A DNA stretch of 64,000 nucleotides from Amycolatopsis regifaucium (GCF_001613935.1 NZ_LQCI01000001.1:124001-188000); one strand, 5' to 3'. Shown: positions 1 to 9,285, counted from the stretch's first letter. The notes: generated from the letters alone by a model not told the origin. Translations and numbers: made by a program.

Positions 1-64
1 TCCGGTTCCTCCGGAAGCTACCGTCCTGTTGGGACGACGACGCCGCCGGATTCGTGGGGGAGCG

Positions 65-1465
65 GTGACCGCGCGCTCGATCGACGCCGCGCTGTGGCGG
101 ACGGCGGCCGTCCTGGTGCTCGGCACGTTCATGGCGACGCTGGACAGCACGATCGTCTCGGTCGGCGTCGACACCCTCGCCGACGAGTTCGGCGCGCCGG
201 TCACCGGCGTCCAGTGGGTGACGACGGCGTACCTGCTGGCCGTGGTCACCGCCGTGCCGGCTTCGGGGTGGCTCGCCGACCGGTTCGGCGGCCGCCGCGT
301 CTGGCTCACCGCCGTCGTCGGGTTCCTGCTGGCGTCGCTGTTGTGCGCGCTGGCACCGACGCTGCCCGCGCTCATCGCCTTTCGTGTCCTGCAAGGGCTG
401 GCGGGGGGCTTGCTGCCACCGACCGGGCAGGCGCTGCTGGCGCGGTCCGCCGGGCCGGACCGGATCGGCCGGGTGATCAGCGTCGTCGGCCTGGTACCGC
501 TGTTGTCCCCGGTGCTCGGGCCGCTGGCGAGTGGCACGATCCTCGCCGCCGCCGGCTGGCCGTGGCTGTTCTACGTCAATCTCCCGGTCGGCGTGGTGGC
601 CGTGGTACTGGCGCGACGCTGGGTACCGGCGGACGAACCAGGCGGCCGGGGTGACCGGTTCGACTTCCGGGGCGCGCTGCTGTTGTCCCCGGGCCTCGCG
701 GTCCTGGTCTTCGGCCTCACCTGGTTCGAACGCGGGACGCCGGTCGTCGCCGGGACCGCCGTCGCGGCGGGTGTCGTGCTGCTCGCGGCGTTCGTCCGGC
801 ACGGCCTGCGGGCCGAAGCGCCCCTGCTGGATCCACGGTTGTTCACCCGGCCGCCGTTCGGGGTCGCCGCGCTGGCGCTGGTCCTGCTCGGCGCGTCGGT
901 GTTCGGCACGATGTTCCTGCTGCCGCTCTATCTCCAGCGCGGCGCCGGACTGTCCACTGGGGACACCGGGCTGCTGCTGGTGCCGCAGGGCATCGGCGCG
1001 GCGGCCGGGTCGGTGCTGGTGAACCGGCTGGTCGACCGGCTCTCCCCGCGCACGCTGGTGCTGAGCGGGATCGTGCTGGTCGCCATCGGGACCGCTCCCT
1101 TCACCCGGCTCGGCCCTGGTTTCCCGGACTGGATGATCGTGGTTTCGCTGCTGCTGCGCGGTTTCGGCGCGGCGCTGATCGGCGCGCCGGTGATGACGAT
1201 CGTCTACCGCCGGGTCGAACCCGCCCGGCTGCCCCGGGCCGCCGGGGCGCTCAACCTGCTCAACACGCTCGGTGGCTCGATCGGCACAGCGGTCTTGGCC
1301 GTGGTGCTGCAGGCGCGACTGGCCGTACGCGGCCAGGACGTCGCCGCCGCCTTCGCCGACGCGTTCTGGTGTGTGCTCGGCCTCGCCGTCGTGGCGGTCG
1401 CCGGTGCGACGCGGCTGCCCCGGGCGGCCGTCCCCGACAAGAAGAGAGGTCACGCGGATGCCTGA
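65..1465 (+). CDS. MFS drug/metabolite exporter, DHA2 (EmrB/QacA) type
   Basis: Proton-driven inner-membrane exporter of the 14-helix DHA2 group. The 466-residue protein carries LDSTIVSV in the first helix (about residues 26-33) and the MFS motif A GWLADRFGGRR at about 68-78, followed by regularly spaced hydrophobic segments to the C-terminus. GTG 65 is preferred over an in-frame ATG at 29 because a GGGGGAG ribosome site lies just before it and the upstream residues are only Arg/Gly-rich. Its stop overlaps the start of the DAHP synthase gene by 8 bases, so the two are translationally coupled. Substrate unknown; coupling to the first shikimate enzyme suggests export of an aromatic product. This is inference. 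Confidence 0.88.
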   Translation: MTARSIDAALWRTAAVLVLGTFMATLDSTIVSVGVDTLADEFGAPVTGVQWVTTAYLLAVVTAVPASGWLADRFGGRRVWLTAVVGFLLASLLCALAPTLPALIAFRVLQGLAGGLLPPTGQALLARSAGPDRIGRVISVVGLVPLLSPVLGPLASGTILAAAGWPWLFYVNLPVGVVAVVLARRWVPADEPGGRGDRFDFRGALLLSPGLAVLVFGLTWFERGTPVVAGTAVAAGVVLLAAFVRHGLRAEAPLLDPRLFTRPPFGVAALALVLLGASVFGTMFLLPLYLQRGAGLSTGDTGLLLVPQGIGAAAGSVLVNRLVDRLSPRTLVLSGIVLVAIGTAPFTRLGPGFPDWMIVVSLLLRGFGAALIGAPVMTIVYRRVEPARLPRAAGALNLLNTLGGSIGTAVLAVVLQARLAVRGQDVAAAFADAFWCVLGLAVVAVAGATRLPRAAVPDKKRGHADA

Positions 1466-2498
1466 CCAGGACACCCTGCCCAGCCCGGCCGAGGTGGCCA
1501 CGAACGGCGTCGTGCCGGAGATCGCCCGGCACCGTGAGACCGTCGCGAACGTGCTGGCCAGGCGCGATTCACGGCTGCTCGTCGTCGTGGGGCCGTGTTC
1601 GGTGCACGACACCGCCGGAGCGCTCGAGTACGCGCACCGCCTCGCGGACGCGGCCCGGCGGTTCGCCGACGACCTCGTCGTGGTCCTGCGCGCCTACCTG
1701 GAGAAACCGCGGACGATCGCGGGCTGGACCGGCCTGGTGCCCGACCCCACCCTGGACGGCAAGGGCGATCTCGCGTCCGGCGTGCGGATCGGGCGGCGGT
1801 TCCTGGACGACGCCGTCGCGACCGGGCTGCCGCTGGCGTACGAGTTCGTCGACCCGTTCCTGGCGCCCTACTTCGCGGACACCATCAGCTGGGGCGCGAT
1901 CGGCGCGAGGACCGTGGCCAGCCAGCCGCACCGGCACCTGGCGTCGTGGCTGCCGATGCCGGTGGGGATGAAGAACTGCGTCTCCGGGCGGCTCGACACC
2001 GCGGTCGCCGCCGTCCAGGCCGCCGGGCTGCCGCAGGTGTTCCCCGGCGCCGCCGCGGACGGGCGCCCGCGCGTCCTGCGCAGCACCGGGAATCCGGACG
2101 CGCACCTCGTCCTGCGCGGCGGCCCGAAACCGAACCACCACGCCCACGCCGTCGCGGACGCCCTCGACGCGCTGACCGCCGCGGGCCTGCCGCACCGGCT
2201 CGTCGTCGACGCCTCGCACGGCAACAGCGGCAAGAATTACGACCGGCAGCCCGTCGTCGTCGCGGACCTGGCCGACCAGATCTCGGCGGGCAACGACGCG
2301 CTGGCCGGGGTGATGATCGAGTCGTACCTCGCCGACGGCCGACAGGACGTGGGTGCGGTACCGCCTCGGCCCGATCTCAGCATCACGGACGCCTGCCTGG
2401 GCTGGGAGCGGACAGTGCCGCTACTGGAGGCGCTGGCCTGCGCCAACGCGGTGCGGCGGCTCAGTGCCCCTCGGCGCTCTCCGCATTTAGTCCTCTGA
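1458..2498 (+). CDS. 3-deoxy-7-phosphoheptulonate (DAHP) synthase, class I (AroF/G/H type)
   Basis: Condenses phosphoenolpyruvate with erythrose-4-phosphate, the first step of the shikimate pathway, in the cytoplasm. The 346-residue protein has the family signatures GPCSVHD (45-51), RAYLEKPRT (78-86), WGAIGARTVASQPHR, PVGMKNCVSG and DASHGNSGKN, and its length matches the E. coli AroG family (about 350). Actinobacteria usually use the unrelated-looking class II enzyme for primary metabolism, so a class I copy coupled to an exporter often marks a secondary-metabolite locus. ATG 1458 gives the family-typical N-terminus. The stop codon lies inside the loop of a perfect hairpin. Which isoenzyme role it has cannot be read from the sequence. 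Confidence 0.93.
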   Translation: MPDQDTLPSPAEVATNGVVPEIARHRETVANVLARRDSRLLVVVGPCSVHDTAGALEYAHRLADAARRFADDLVVVLRAYLEKPRTIAGWTGLVPDPTLDGKGDLASGVRIGRRFLDDAVATGLPLAYEFVDPFLAPYFADTISWGAIGARTVASQPHRHLASWLPMPVGMKNCVSGRLDTAVAAVQAAGLPQVFPGAAADGRPRVLRSTGNPDAHLVLRGGPKPNHHAHAVADALDALTAAGLPHRLVVDASHGNSGKNYDRQPVVVADLADQISAGNDALAGVMIESYLADGRQDVGAVPPRPDLSITDACLGWERTVPLLEALACANAVRRLSAPRRSPHLVL

Positions 2499-2509
2499 GT
2501 GCGGAGAGC
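2476..2509. terminator. Perfect 10-bp hairpin containing the DAHP synthase stop codon (family A repeat)
   Basis: GCTCTCCGCA (2476-2485) and TGCGGAGAGC (2500-2509) are exact inverted repeats around a 14-base loop that includes the TGA of the upstream gene. The core (2483-2503) matches the repeats at 28209 and 63409. It lies between convergent genes and probably terminates both. Confidence 0.7.
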
Positions 2510-2538
2510 CCCGACGGCGATCGGGCGCGATCGGAAGG

Positions 2539-3162
2539 CTACTTCTTCCAGACGATCGGGTCGTCCTTGTACCCGTCACCGTCGCTGTAGGTCGCGCCGC
2601 CGACCTCGCCGCCGTCGCGCACGGCCTGGAGTTCGCAGGTGTCGTAGGTCGCGCCGACGGTCTTGAAGTCCTTCTTCGCCGTCTCGGACTGGCAGTTCGG
2701 GGTCTCGCCGGTGATGATCACGCCGGTGCTCTTGTTGTTCGGGCCGACCGCGCGCAGGCGCACCGTGCTGTAGGTGAGGTCCGTGCCGCCGACGTTCTCC
2801 ACCGTCATCCGGATGTACACCGGCGTCATGCCCTTGGCCTTGTCGCCATACGCGGCGAGGTCTTCCTTCGGGCCCAGCTCGATGGATTTCACGGTGATCG
2901 CGACGGTGCCGGTCTTGTCGGTGCCGTACTTGAACGGCACGACGGCGCGGTCGCCGACCTTCAGTTCACTGCCGGGCGCGGTGGCGTCCGCGTTCGAGAC
3001 CGGGACGGTGCCGCTGGTCGCGGGGGAGGACGCGGCAGCCGACGTCGACGTCGGAGCGGGGGCGGGCACCGGGGAACCGCCCTCTTCTTTGCCGCCGCAG
3101 GCGGAAAGCACCAGCATGGCGGCACAGCCGGTGGCGGACAGGGCGATGCGGTCGAACTTCAT
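2539..3162 (-). CDS. Secreted lipoprotein, paralogue 1 (DUF4352/MPT63-like)
   Basis: Exported lipid-anchored protein of unknown function, 207 residues. The signal peptide ends in a lipobox LSAC with lipidated Cys22, followed by a Pro/Ala/Ser/Thr-rich spacer to about residue 60. The folded part begins GSELKVGDRAVVPF and has the beta-rich pattern of Ig-like DUF4352/MPT63 proteins, including VYIRMTVENVGG and two cysteines that could form a disulfide. ATG 3162 is chosen because GAGGAG precedes it; the open frame upstream has no leader. It is a clear paralogue of the next gene (shared ends DGDGYKDDPI-WKK) and carries an extra linker. Ligand or partner unknown. Confidence 0.85.
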   Translation of the reverse strand: MKFDRIALSATGCAAMLVLSACGGKEEGGSPVPAPAPTSTSAAASSPATSGTVPVSNADATAPGSELKVGDRAVVPFKYGTDKTGTVAITVKSIELGPKEDLAAYGDKAKGMTPVYIRMTVENVGGTDLTYSTVRLRAVGPNNKSTGVIITGETPNCQSETAKKDFKTVGATYDTCELQAVRDGGEVGGATYSDGDGYKDDPIVWKK

Positions 3163-3207
3163 GGATCTCCTCGGACTCCCCGCCGAATCCTGCTCCGGCG
3201 TTCTCGC

Positions 3208-3272
3208 CACGCACCGTAATCGACAGCGGAGTACGACGGTGTGGGCCATTCGCACCACGAATGATCACGAAA
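3208..3272 (-). promoter_or_regulatory. Promoter-proximal element of lipoprotein 1, duplicated upstream of lipoprotein 2
   Basis: Two blocks are shared with 3898-3962 at identical spacing: CACGCACCGTA (3208-3218) and a GTGG-CC-TTC-CACCAC...GATCAC block (3241-3272), separated by 22 bases in both copies. The conserved spacing suggests the gene duplication carried its control region. No classic -35 hexamer is visible. Confidence 0.45.
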
Positions 3273-3305
3273 AGGTTGCGCTGATCGGACCAACGTGAAG
3301 TACGG

Positions 3306-3854
3306 TCACTTCTTCCAGGTGATCGGGTCGTCCTTGTACCCGTCGCCTTCGCCGAACGACACGCCACCGACCTCGTTACCGTCCTTGACGCCTTCGGTGT
3401 CACAGGTTTCGTAGGTGGCGCCTGGCGTGGTGAACGTCTCCGGCGCCGTCTCGCCCTTACAGGCCGCGGTGCCGCCGGCCATGATCACCTTGGTGCCCTT
3501 GCCGCTCGCGTCCACCGCGCGCACGGACACCGAAGTGTCGGCGAGGTCCGTGCCACCGACGTTCTCGATCACCATCCGGACGTAGACCGGGAGCGTGCCC
3601 TCGCCTTTGTCCTTGAACTTGGCGAGATCCTCCTTCGGCCCGACGTCGACCGACTTGACGGTGATCGCGATCGTGCCGGACTTGCCCGCGTCGCTGAACG
3701 GGACGACGGCGCGTTCGCCGACCCTGAGTTCACTGCCGGGTGCCAGGGTGCCGTCGGCTCGGACGGTCTTCCCGCCCGCTTCCTCGCCGCAGGCGGAAAG
3801 CAGCAGCGCGGCGGCGCAGGCGGTGGCGATCAAGGCGGTACGGGCGGACTTCAT
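3306..3854 (-). CDS. Secreted lipoprotein, paralogue 2 (DUF4352/MPT63-like)
   Basis: A 182-residue lipid-anchored exported protein, paralogue of the gene at 2539. The signal peptide ends LLSAC with lipidated Cys22, and the same domain begins GSELRVGERAVVPF, continues through VYVRMVIENVGGTDL and ends GDGYKDDPITWKK. The Ser/Thr/Pro linker of the neighbour is nearly absent. ATG 3854 follows a GAGGAG ribosome site. The 143-base gap to the other paralogue contains a separate copy of the control region, so the two are probably transcribed independently. A role as a sensor or ligand-binding partner for the adjacent two-component operon is possible but unproven. Confidence 0.85.
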   Translation of the reverse strand: MKSARTALIATACAAALLLSACGEEAGGKTVRADGTLAPGSELRVGERAVVPFSDAGKSGTIAITVKSVDVGPKEDLAKFKDKGEGTLPVYVRMVIENVGGTDLADTSVSVRAVDASGKGTKVIMAGGTAACKGETAPETFTTPGATYETCDTEGVKDGNEVGGVSFGEGDGYKDDPITWKK

Positions 3855-3897
3855 GGTTCTCCTCGGACTTCCGCCGAACCGGTGACGGCGTGCTCGT

Positions 3898-3962
3898 CAC
3901 GCACCGTAGCCGCAGCGGGGGCCCGCGACTGTGGCCCGTTCACACCACAACCGATCACAAAT
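3898..3962 (-). promoter_or_regulatory. Promoter-proximal element of lipoprotein 2
   Basis: Second copy of the element seen at 3208-3272, with the same two blocks and the same 22-base interval (3898-3908 and 3931-3962). Its distal end overlaps the last codons of the neighbouring response-regulator gene. Confidence 0.45.
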
Positions 3963-4611
3963 CGCTTACGCCGATCAGCCCGTCCTGGATCGCCCGTGCG
4001 ACCAGCGCTGCCTTGGTCGGGGCTTCCCGGCCGATCTGGGCGTACTTGACCCGGATCCGCTCCAGATGCGAGTTGACCGTGTTCGGCGAAATCCCGAGCC
4101 GGTGCGCGACGAAATCCTTAGACTCCGACTGGAACCATTCGATGAGCACTTCGGTCTCCCGCGCCGAGAGGGCCGGACGCCGGTCCGAGCGGTCCCCGGC
4201 CAGCGCGCCCGCCAGCGACGGCGGCGTGTACGGCCGGTCGGCGGCCGCCGCGCGTACGGCTTCGAGGAGGTGTTCCGCGCCTTCGGCCTTGGTGAGATAG
4301 CTGAGGGCGCCGAGTTCGAGGCACTGCAATACGGTCTCGTCGTCGGCCCGCATCGAGTAGACGACGACGCGGCGGCCGGCTTCGGTGAGCCTGCGCAGAT
4401 CTCCCATCGCGGGGGTGGTGCTGTTCAAATGCAGGTCGAGGATGACGACGTCGGCCTGCGCCCCTTCGCCGATCCAGGCGGCCCGCACGTCCTCGCCCTC
4501 GGCCACCACCCTGACCGGCGGGGTCCCCGACGACAACCAGTGCACGACCCCGGCCCGCACGGCCGGATGATCGTCGACGACCACCGCGGTCAGTTCGGTC
4601 GCGAACGCCAT
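3955..4611 (-). CDS. LuxR/NarL-family response regulator
   Basis: Phosphorylation-controlled transcription factor, 218 residues. The receiver domain has the acidic pair in VVVDDHPAVRAG, phospho-acceptor Asp59 in VVILDLHLNS and the K of the LTKAEG loop. The C-terminal LuxR helix-turn-helix starts ALSARETEVL and contains the recognition stretch LGISPNTVNSHLERIR. ATG 4611 is chosen over a start 39 bases upstream because GGAGG sits at proper distance. It overlaps the preceding kinase-like gene by 22 bases, so it is the last gene of a three-gene operon. Targets unknown; the adjacent lipoprotein genes are the nearest candidates. Confidence 0.9.
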   Translation of the reverse strand: MAFATELTAVVVDDHPAVRAGVVHWLSSGTPPVRVVAEGEDVRAAWIGEGAQADVVILDLHLNSTTPAMGDLRRLTEAGRRVVVYSMRADDETVLQCLELGALSYLTKAEGAEHLLEAVRAAAADRPYTPPSLAGALAGDRSDRRPALSARETEVLIEWFQSESKDFVAHRLGISPNTVNSHLERIRVKYAQIGREAPTKAALVARAIQDGLIGVSDL

Positions 4612-5660
4612 TTCGCCTCCATCCACGATCGTTCTCCCAGCGCGTGCCATTCGACGTCGACGACGCCCGATCCGTTCACCAGCGGGCCCGGTTCACCGTC
4701 GGTGATCACCGCGACCCGGATCTCCTCACCGGTCCGCAGCACGCTGACCCTCGCCTGCGACCGGGCGGCGACCAGCGCGGTCATCAGCGGGCCGGTCAGC
4801 TCACGGCGGACCGCCGTCGGGACCGGCGCTGGTTCACCGCTGACCGCCAAGGCCACCGTCAGGCCCCGCCGTTCGGCGAGGTCGACGCACGCCGACACCT
4901 CGTGCACCAACGGGTCGGGGACGTCGTCGTTCTCCGCGAACAGCCGTCGCAGCTGCGTGGCCGCGAGCGCGCAGCGCCGCTGGACCGCCTCGTCGCGCGG
5001 ATCCAGTGTGCGGTCGGCCAGTCCGGCGAGCAGCGGCAGGGTGGTGCCGAGCTGACCGGCGAACCGGCTGCGCTGGTCGGCCTCCCGTTGCTCGGCGAGT
5101 GCCTTGCGGTGGAGCAGCCGGTCGCGTTCGGCCGAGGCCTCCGCGGCTTCGCCCGCCCGCCGGTACACGACCCGCACCAGCGCCAACGTGGCGAGCTGGA
5201 AGGTGATCACGCTGAGCCCGCCGATCACCACGCCGCTGATTTCGGCCCGGTCGGCGGGAGCGGCGGTGACCAGCCGGACGACGTCCAGCACCAGTTGCGC
5301 CCCGAGGGCCGCCACCGCGGCCACCGGCCGGTCGAGCAGCAGGACCAGCAGATGCCAGCCGACCAAGCCGAAGACCCAGTGCCGTTCGCCGAACAGTTCA
5401 CCCGGCGGCACCGCCCAGCTCGCCACCGCCGAGGCGGTCAGTGCGACGACGGTGCCGATCATCCCGGCCTGCCACGGAACCGGCTTGCCCCGCAGCACCC
5501 ACCACGACGCGACGAGAAGGACGATGCCGAGCGCCACGAACGCGGCCCGGCTTTCGGCGCCGGTCACCCGGGGCAGACTGAGGCCGACCTGGATCACCAC
5601 GGTGATGCCCAGGATCGCGATCCGGCAGCCGCCGAGGACCCGCTCCGCCGTCTCATCCAT
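4590..5660 (-). CDS. Six-helix membrane protein, degenerate sensor-kinase-like
   Basis: A 356-residue protein with about six N-terminal membrane helices (to about residue 165), a charged coiled-coil-like stretch (AEASAERDRLLHRKALAEQR) and a cytoplasmic domain. The layout is that of NarL-type sensor kinases, but no phospho-accepting His motif of the LHD/MHD type and no clear N, G1 or G2 ATP-binding boxes are visible. It sits between an apparently intact kinase (overlap 8 bases) and the response regulator (overlap 22 bases), so it is made together with both. It may be a catalytically dead partner or signal-input subunit. The family is recognised only by layout. Confidence 0.75.
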   Translation of the reverse strand: MDETAERVLGGCRIAILGITVVIQVGLSLPRVTGAESRAAFVALGIVLLVASWWVLRGKPVPWQAGMIGTVVALTASAVASWAVPPGELFGERHWVFGLVGWHLLVLLLDRPVAAVAALGAQLVLDVVRLVTAAPADRAEISGVVIGGLSVITFQLATLALVRVVYRRAGEAAEASAERDRLLHRKALAEQREADQRSRFAGQLGTTLPLLAGLADRTLDPRDEAVQRRCALAATQLRRLFAENDDVPDPLVHEVSACVDLAERRGLTVALAVSGEPAPVPTAVRRELTGPLMTALVAARSQARVSVLRTGEEIRVAVITDGEPGPLVNGSGVVDVEWHALGERSWMEAKWRSRPN

Positions 5661-6756
5661 CGGGCCACACCAGTTCCACCGTGGTCCCCGCGCCGGGCGC
5701 GGAGGTCACCTTCGCCCGGCCGCCCACCGCGGCCATGCGCTCGACGAGCGACCCCCGGACGCCTCGCCGCTGCGCCGGGGTCGCGGCGGGATCGAACCCG
5801 CGGCCCTCGTCCCGGATGGTCACGCGTACGCCGTCTTCGACCGTCAGCCGGGCCTCGCCGACACCCGCGTGCCGGTCGACGTTCGCCAGCGCCTCGCGTA
5901 CGGCCCGCACCAGCGCGAGCGCCGCGGAGGCCGGGATCGCCGGGAGCGGCGACCAATGTGTCTCGACCCGCACCGGGCTTTCCGCGAGCACTCCGCGCAG
6001 CGAGGTTTCGAGATCGACCACCCCGCCGGGGCCGGACTCGCCGGTGAGGATCGCGAGATCCCGGCGGGCGTACTCGGCGACCTCGGCCGTTCCCGCGGTC
6101 TTCCCGCGCTGGGCCACGGTGAGAAAGGTGGCCGCCGCCGTGTCGTGCAGGACGGCCAGATACTCCCGTTCCTGACGTCGTCGTTCCACGGCAAGGGATT
6201 CCTCCCGCGCCAGCCGGGCGCGCCGCTCGCGCAGGTGGTCGATCCGGCGGGTCGTGCGCAGCAACAGGAGGAAGGCGCCCCTGGCGAGCGCGGCTTCGAG
6301 CACCACCCGCAGCACCACGAAGAGGCCGTCCTCGAAACCGAGCGGTACCACCTCGATCGCCAGCAGGCAGGCGACGGCGGGCACGGTGACCTTCGGCGGC
6401 CATTCCCACTGCAGGGTGATCGCGGTGATGGTGAGGACGTTCAACGCCCACTGGTTCAGCTCGCCCGCTTCGGGCGCCGTCAGGAACTGGGTGCCGCAGA
6501 TCGCCACGGCGCGGACCAGCGTCAGCGCGAACGCCACCGGCCTGCCCCGGCCCGTCTTCCCCGCGAGCTGCTCGGCCACGGCGGTGCCCAGCGCCAGCGC
6601 GAGCAGGCCGCAGCCGAGAAGGAGCGCGCCCGGTGGCGTCGCGAGCACTCCGAAAACACTGATCACCAAGAGGCCGACGCCTCGCGCGGGGCCGGCGAAC
6701 CGGCCGACCACCGTCAAGAACTCCGCTTCGACGGAGGTCTCACGAGCGGACGGCAC
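5653..6756 (-). CDS. NarL-type sensor histidine kinase
   Basis: Membrane sensor kinase of 367 residues for the response regulator at 3955. Several hydrophobic segments in the N-terminal half are followed by an Arg-rich coiled region and the dimerisation/phospho-acceptor motif [10 protein letters not shown] with His204. The ATPase domain shows the N box [12 protein letters not shown]1 box DEGRGFDP and a glycine-rich G2-like stretch [17 protein letters not shown]. The start is GTG 6756. It is the first gene of an overlapping three-gene operon. The unusual point is that a second, degenerate kinase-like gene is inserted between it and the regulator. Confidence 0.88.
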   Translation of the reverse strand: MPSARETSVEAEFLTVVGRFAGPARGVGLLVISVFGVLATPPGALLLGCGLLALALGTAVAEQLAGKTGRGRPVAFALTLVRAVAICGTQFLTAPEAGELNQWALNVLTITAITLQWEWPPKVTVPAVACLLAIEVVPLGFEDGLFVVLRVVLEAALARGAFLLLLRTTRRIDHLRERRARLAREESLAVERRRQEREYLAVLHDTAAATFLTVAQRGKTAGTAEVAEYARRDLAILTGESGPGGVVDLETSLRGVLAESPVRVETHWSPLPAIPASAALALVRAVREALANVDRHAGVGEARLTVEDGVRVTIRDEGRGFDPAATPAQRRGVRGSLVERMAAVGGRAKVTSAPGAGTTVELVWPDG

Positions 6757-6886
6757 GGGCAGCAGTCAAGCAGACGCCTGGACCCGGCACCACGACGGCG
6801 TGGGGTGGGTTACGTGCCTCGCCCGGTCGGGGGTATTTCCGCCTTTCGATTGTGCGCACCCGGTCGGCCGGCACAAGAATCGCCCC

Positions 6887-8335
6887 ATGCGCGCAAGGCG
6901 GTTCGCCTCGATTTCTGCCGGTGCCGCCGCGGTGGTGTGCGTGGCGGCCCTTGTCGTCACCGATGGGGCGGTCGCCGCCCCGTTGCCGGGTGGACTGGGA
7001 CCGTGTGTCGGACCCGCCTGTCCCGGCACGTACCCCCCGGTGAACAACAAGGACTACGCCGGGCGGGACAACGGGATCAATGTCTATGTCGGCGGCGAAT
7101 TCCAGGTTCGCGAAGCGGCGGCGGAAGCCGAAGGCCGGGTCGTCGTCCTCGGTGATTTCGACATGGCGAAACGAGCAGGCGCGTCCGCCGTGTACAACGT
7201 CGGCATCGCCGGTGTCGGCTCACGGGTCCCGCCGCCGGACGGGGCGGATTTCCTGACGACCGGCGGGGACGTGAGCATCGCGGCGGGACAGCGGTTGCTC
7301 GCCGATGGCGGTGTGGTCCGGCACGCGGGAACGGTGACCGGGACGGTTACCGGCAAACTCGAGAAGGACCCTGACGCGGCGAAACCGTATTCGGGCCTGC
7401 GCGAGGATCTTCGCGTGGCGAGCAAGTGCTACGCACGCGAGAATTCCACTCCGCGCCCTGCCACGGGCACAGCGCGCAACGAGGGATACCGCACTCTGTT
7501 CACCGGGGACGGGAAATCCGCCTTGCAGGTGTTCACCGTGGACTTCGATCTGGTCGGCCGTACCGGCGGCATGCAGGGCATCGAGTTCACCGGCATTCCG
7601 GCCGGGGCGACGATCCTGGTGAACATGGTGGGGGCGGAACGGACGATCAACACCTACACCGGCGACCTCGACGACCGGGACCCGCTGAACAAGCTGCGCG
7701 AGCGGCTCCTGTGGAACTTCCCGGACGCCACCAAGGTGAAGATCGCGGGTGGCGCACAGTTCCAGGGAAGCGTGCTGATCGGCGAACCGGGAAGCACCGC
7801 GACGGTCACCGCGTCCGGGATGAACGGCCGTTTCTTCACCACGGGCTCGCTGGTGCACACCTCGGAGGCGACCGGTGGCGGCGGGCAGGAGTTCCACGCC
7901 TACCCGTTCACCGGTGACCTGCCCGACTGCGTCACCACGCCGACCACGACGCCGAGCAGTTCGACGTCTTCGTCTTCCCCCTCCATCAGCCCGACGACAG
8001 CCACCTCGACCACCACCAGCAGTTCGAGCAGTGTGCCCACGAGCAGCACGTCGTCCAGCAGCACGTCGCGGCCCACCACGACCACTACGGGCAGCAGCAG
8101 TACTTCGCCGACCACCAGCAGTACTTCGAGCACGACCCCCGGCCCCGGGATGACGACCAGCACCACGCCGGGACAGCCGATCGCGACCACGCCGGGTGGC
8201 GGGCCGTCCGACAGCGGCCCGCTGGCCTCGACCGGCAGCGAACTCCGTGGCCTGCTCGTCTCCGGCTTGTTCCTGTTGCTTCTCGGCGGCGTGCTCGTGG
8301 TGCTCACGATCCGGTCGAGGCGCCGGGAATCCTAG
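6887..8335 (+). CDS. Cell-wall-anchored surface protein, choice-of-anchor A family
   Basis: Exported 482-residue surface protein. A signal peptide ends near AVA (about residue 31); the middle holds the choice-of-anchor A domain ([23 protein letters not shown] onward, including [18 protein letters not shown] and [13 protein letters not shown] stretches). A Ser/Thr-rich linker of about 90 residues follows, then LASTG, a hydrophobic helix and the basic tail RSRRRES. LAxTG is the class E sortase signal of high-GC Gram-positives. ATG 6887 is chosen because it begins the signal peptide. The 130-base upstream gap shows no recognisable operator. Its stop TAG shares CTAG with the stop of the convergent next gene. 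Function probably adhesion or surface structure; inference. Confidence 0.87.
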   Translation: MRARRFASISAGAAAVVCVAALVVTDGAVAAPLPGGLGPCVGPACPGTYPPVNNKDYAGRDNGINVYVGGEFQVREAAAEAEGRVVVLGDFDMAKRAGASAVYNVGIAGVGSRVPPPDGADFLTTGGDVSIAAGQRLLADGGVVRHAGTVTGTVTGKLEKDPDAAKPYSGLREDLRVASKCYARENSTPRPATGTARNEGYRTLFTGDGKSALQVFTVDFDLVGRTGGMQGIEFTGIPAGATILVNMVGAERTINTYTGDLDDRDPLNKLRERLLWNFPDATKVKIAGGAQFQGSVLIGEPGSTATVTASGMNGRFFTTGSLVHTSEATGGGGQEFHAYPFTGDLPDCVTTPTTTPSSSTSSSSPSISPTTATSTTTSSSSSVPTSSTSSSSTSRPTTTTTGSSSTSPTTSSTSSTTPGPGMTTSTTPGQPIATTPGGGPSDSGPLASTGSELRGLLVSGLFLLLLGGVLVVLTIRSRRRES

Positions 8336-9219
8336 GAGAGCTTGGCGAGCGCCGTGTCGAGGATGTCGCGGCGGTCCGCCAGCAGCGCCTCCGCGGCGGT
8401 ACGGCCGGTCGCGGCCAGATAGGCGTCGACGAGCCGGTTACCCACCGCGTAACCGGCACCGGTCGGGAGACCGACCGGGGTGCCGCCGTAGCGGGCGGCG
8501 GTCTCGTCGCCGTGTACCCAGGCCGTGAAGTTGCGCATGCCGGTGATCCCCAGCCCGGAGACGACCTTCGCGAACACCGCGTCGTCGCGCAGGTGCGGCA
8601 CGCCGATGCGGGCATAGCCGAGTTCGTCGCCGTACAACTGGCGAGCGAAGGCGTCGGCCAGCCCCTCGGACACGATCTGCTCGCCGACGGTGACCGTCGC
8701 CGGGTCCCAGATCACCCCGCCGGGGCTGTAGCGGAGATTGTGGTTCAGCTCGTGCACCGCCGTCGCCTCCAGTCGCGCCAGGTTCTCCGGGTACGGCCAG
8801 AAGGTGAGATAGAGGTAGCCGGACACGCTGCCGTTCGCCGACATCCCCAGGTTCGGCCCCATGAAATGCGCGTCGCCGGGATCGCCGAGCACGGTGAGGA
8901 CGGTGATGTCCGGTATCGCGAGTTCCGGGATCGCCGCGAGCTGTGCGGTCACGGCGTCGTCGAGTGCCCGCTGGATGCGGTTCCAGGCGTCGGCTTCGTG
9001 CAAGGCGCCGAGACCTTCGAGGCAGCGCTCTTCGTCGCGGTCGAGCGGGAAGCCGGAACTCATCGCGTGCATCGCGACGAGGTCCACCTCACCGGGGAAG
9101 TAGCGGTACATCCCGGCGGCGGGCTCGACCATCGCCTTGAGCAGCGCGGCGCGGTCGGCCCGCGGCGCGCGCAGGATCTCGCGCATCGCCGGGTAGGTGT
9201 CCAGAACGGTGATCGTCAT
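8332..9219 (-). CDS. DUF2268-family putative zinc protease
   Basis: A 295-residue protein with HELNHNLRY, an HExxH-like zinc motif (HELNH), and downstream [13 protein letters not shown], which supplies the further acidic ligand expected in this gluzincin-like family. The N-terminus ([16 protein letters not shown]) has no signal peptide, so it is cytoplasmic. ATG 9219 was preferred over longer in-frame options because those have no leader or family similarity. The gene lies convergent to the surface-protein gene, with the two stop codons sharing a CTAG. Substrate unknown. The protease assignment rests on the motif and family, and activity is not shown. Confidence 0.82.
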   Translation of the reverse strand: MTITVLDTYPAMREILRAPRADRAALLKAMVEPAAGMYRYFPGEVDLVAMHAMSSGFPLDRDEERCLEGLGALHEADAWNRIQRALDDAVTAQLAAIPELAIPDITVLTVLGDPGDAHFMGPNLGMSANGSVSGYLYLTFWPYPENLARLEATAVHELNHNLRYSPGGVIWDPATVTVGEQIVSEGLADAFARQLYGDELGYARIGVPHLRDDAVFAKVVSGLGITGMRNFTAWVHGDETAARYGGTPVGLPTGAGYAVGNRLVDAYLAATGRTAAEALLADRRDILDTALAKLS

Positions 9220-9285
9220 GGCAGCGACGGTAAAGGCTCCAGTGGGGGGAGACTCAAGCCTGGGGTGAACCAGGGAGAATCCCCG

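Noticed and set aside
3955..4650. Longer start of the response regulator at 4650
   Set aside because: The added residues have no family match and no ribosome site; GGAGG supports the ATG at 4611.
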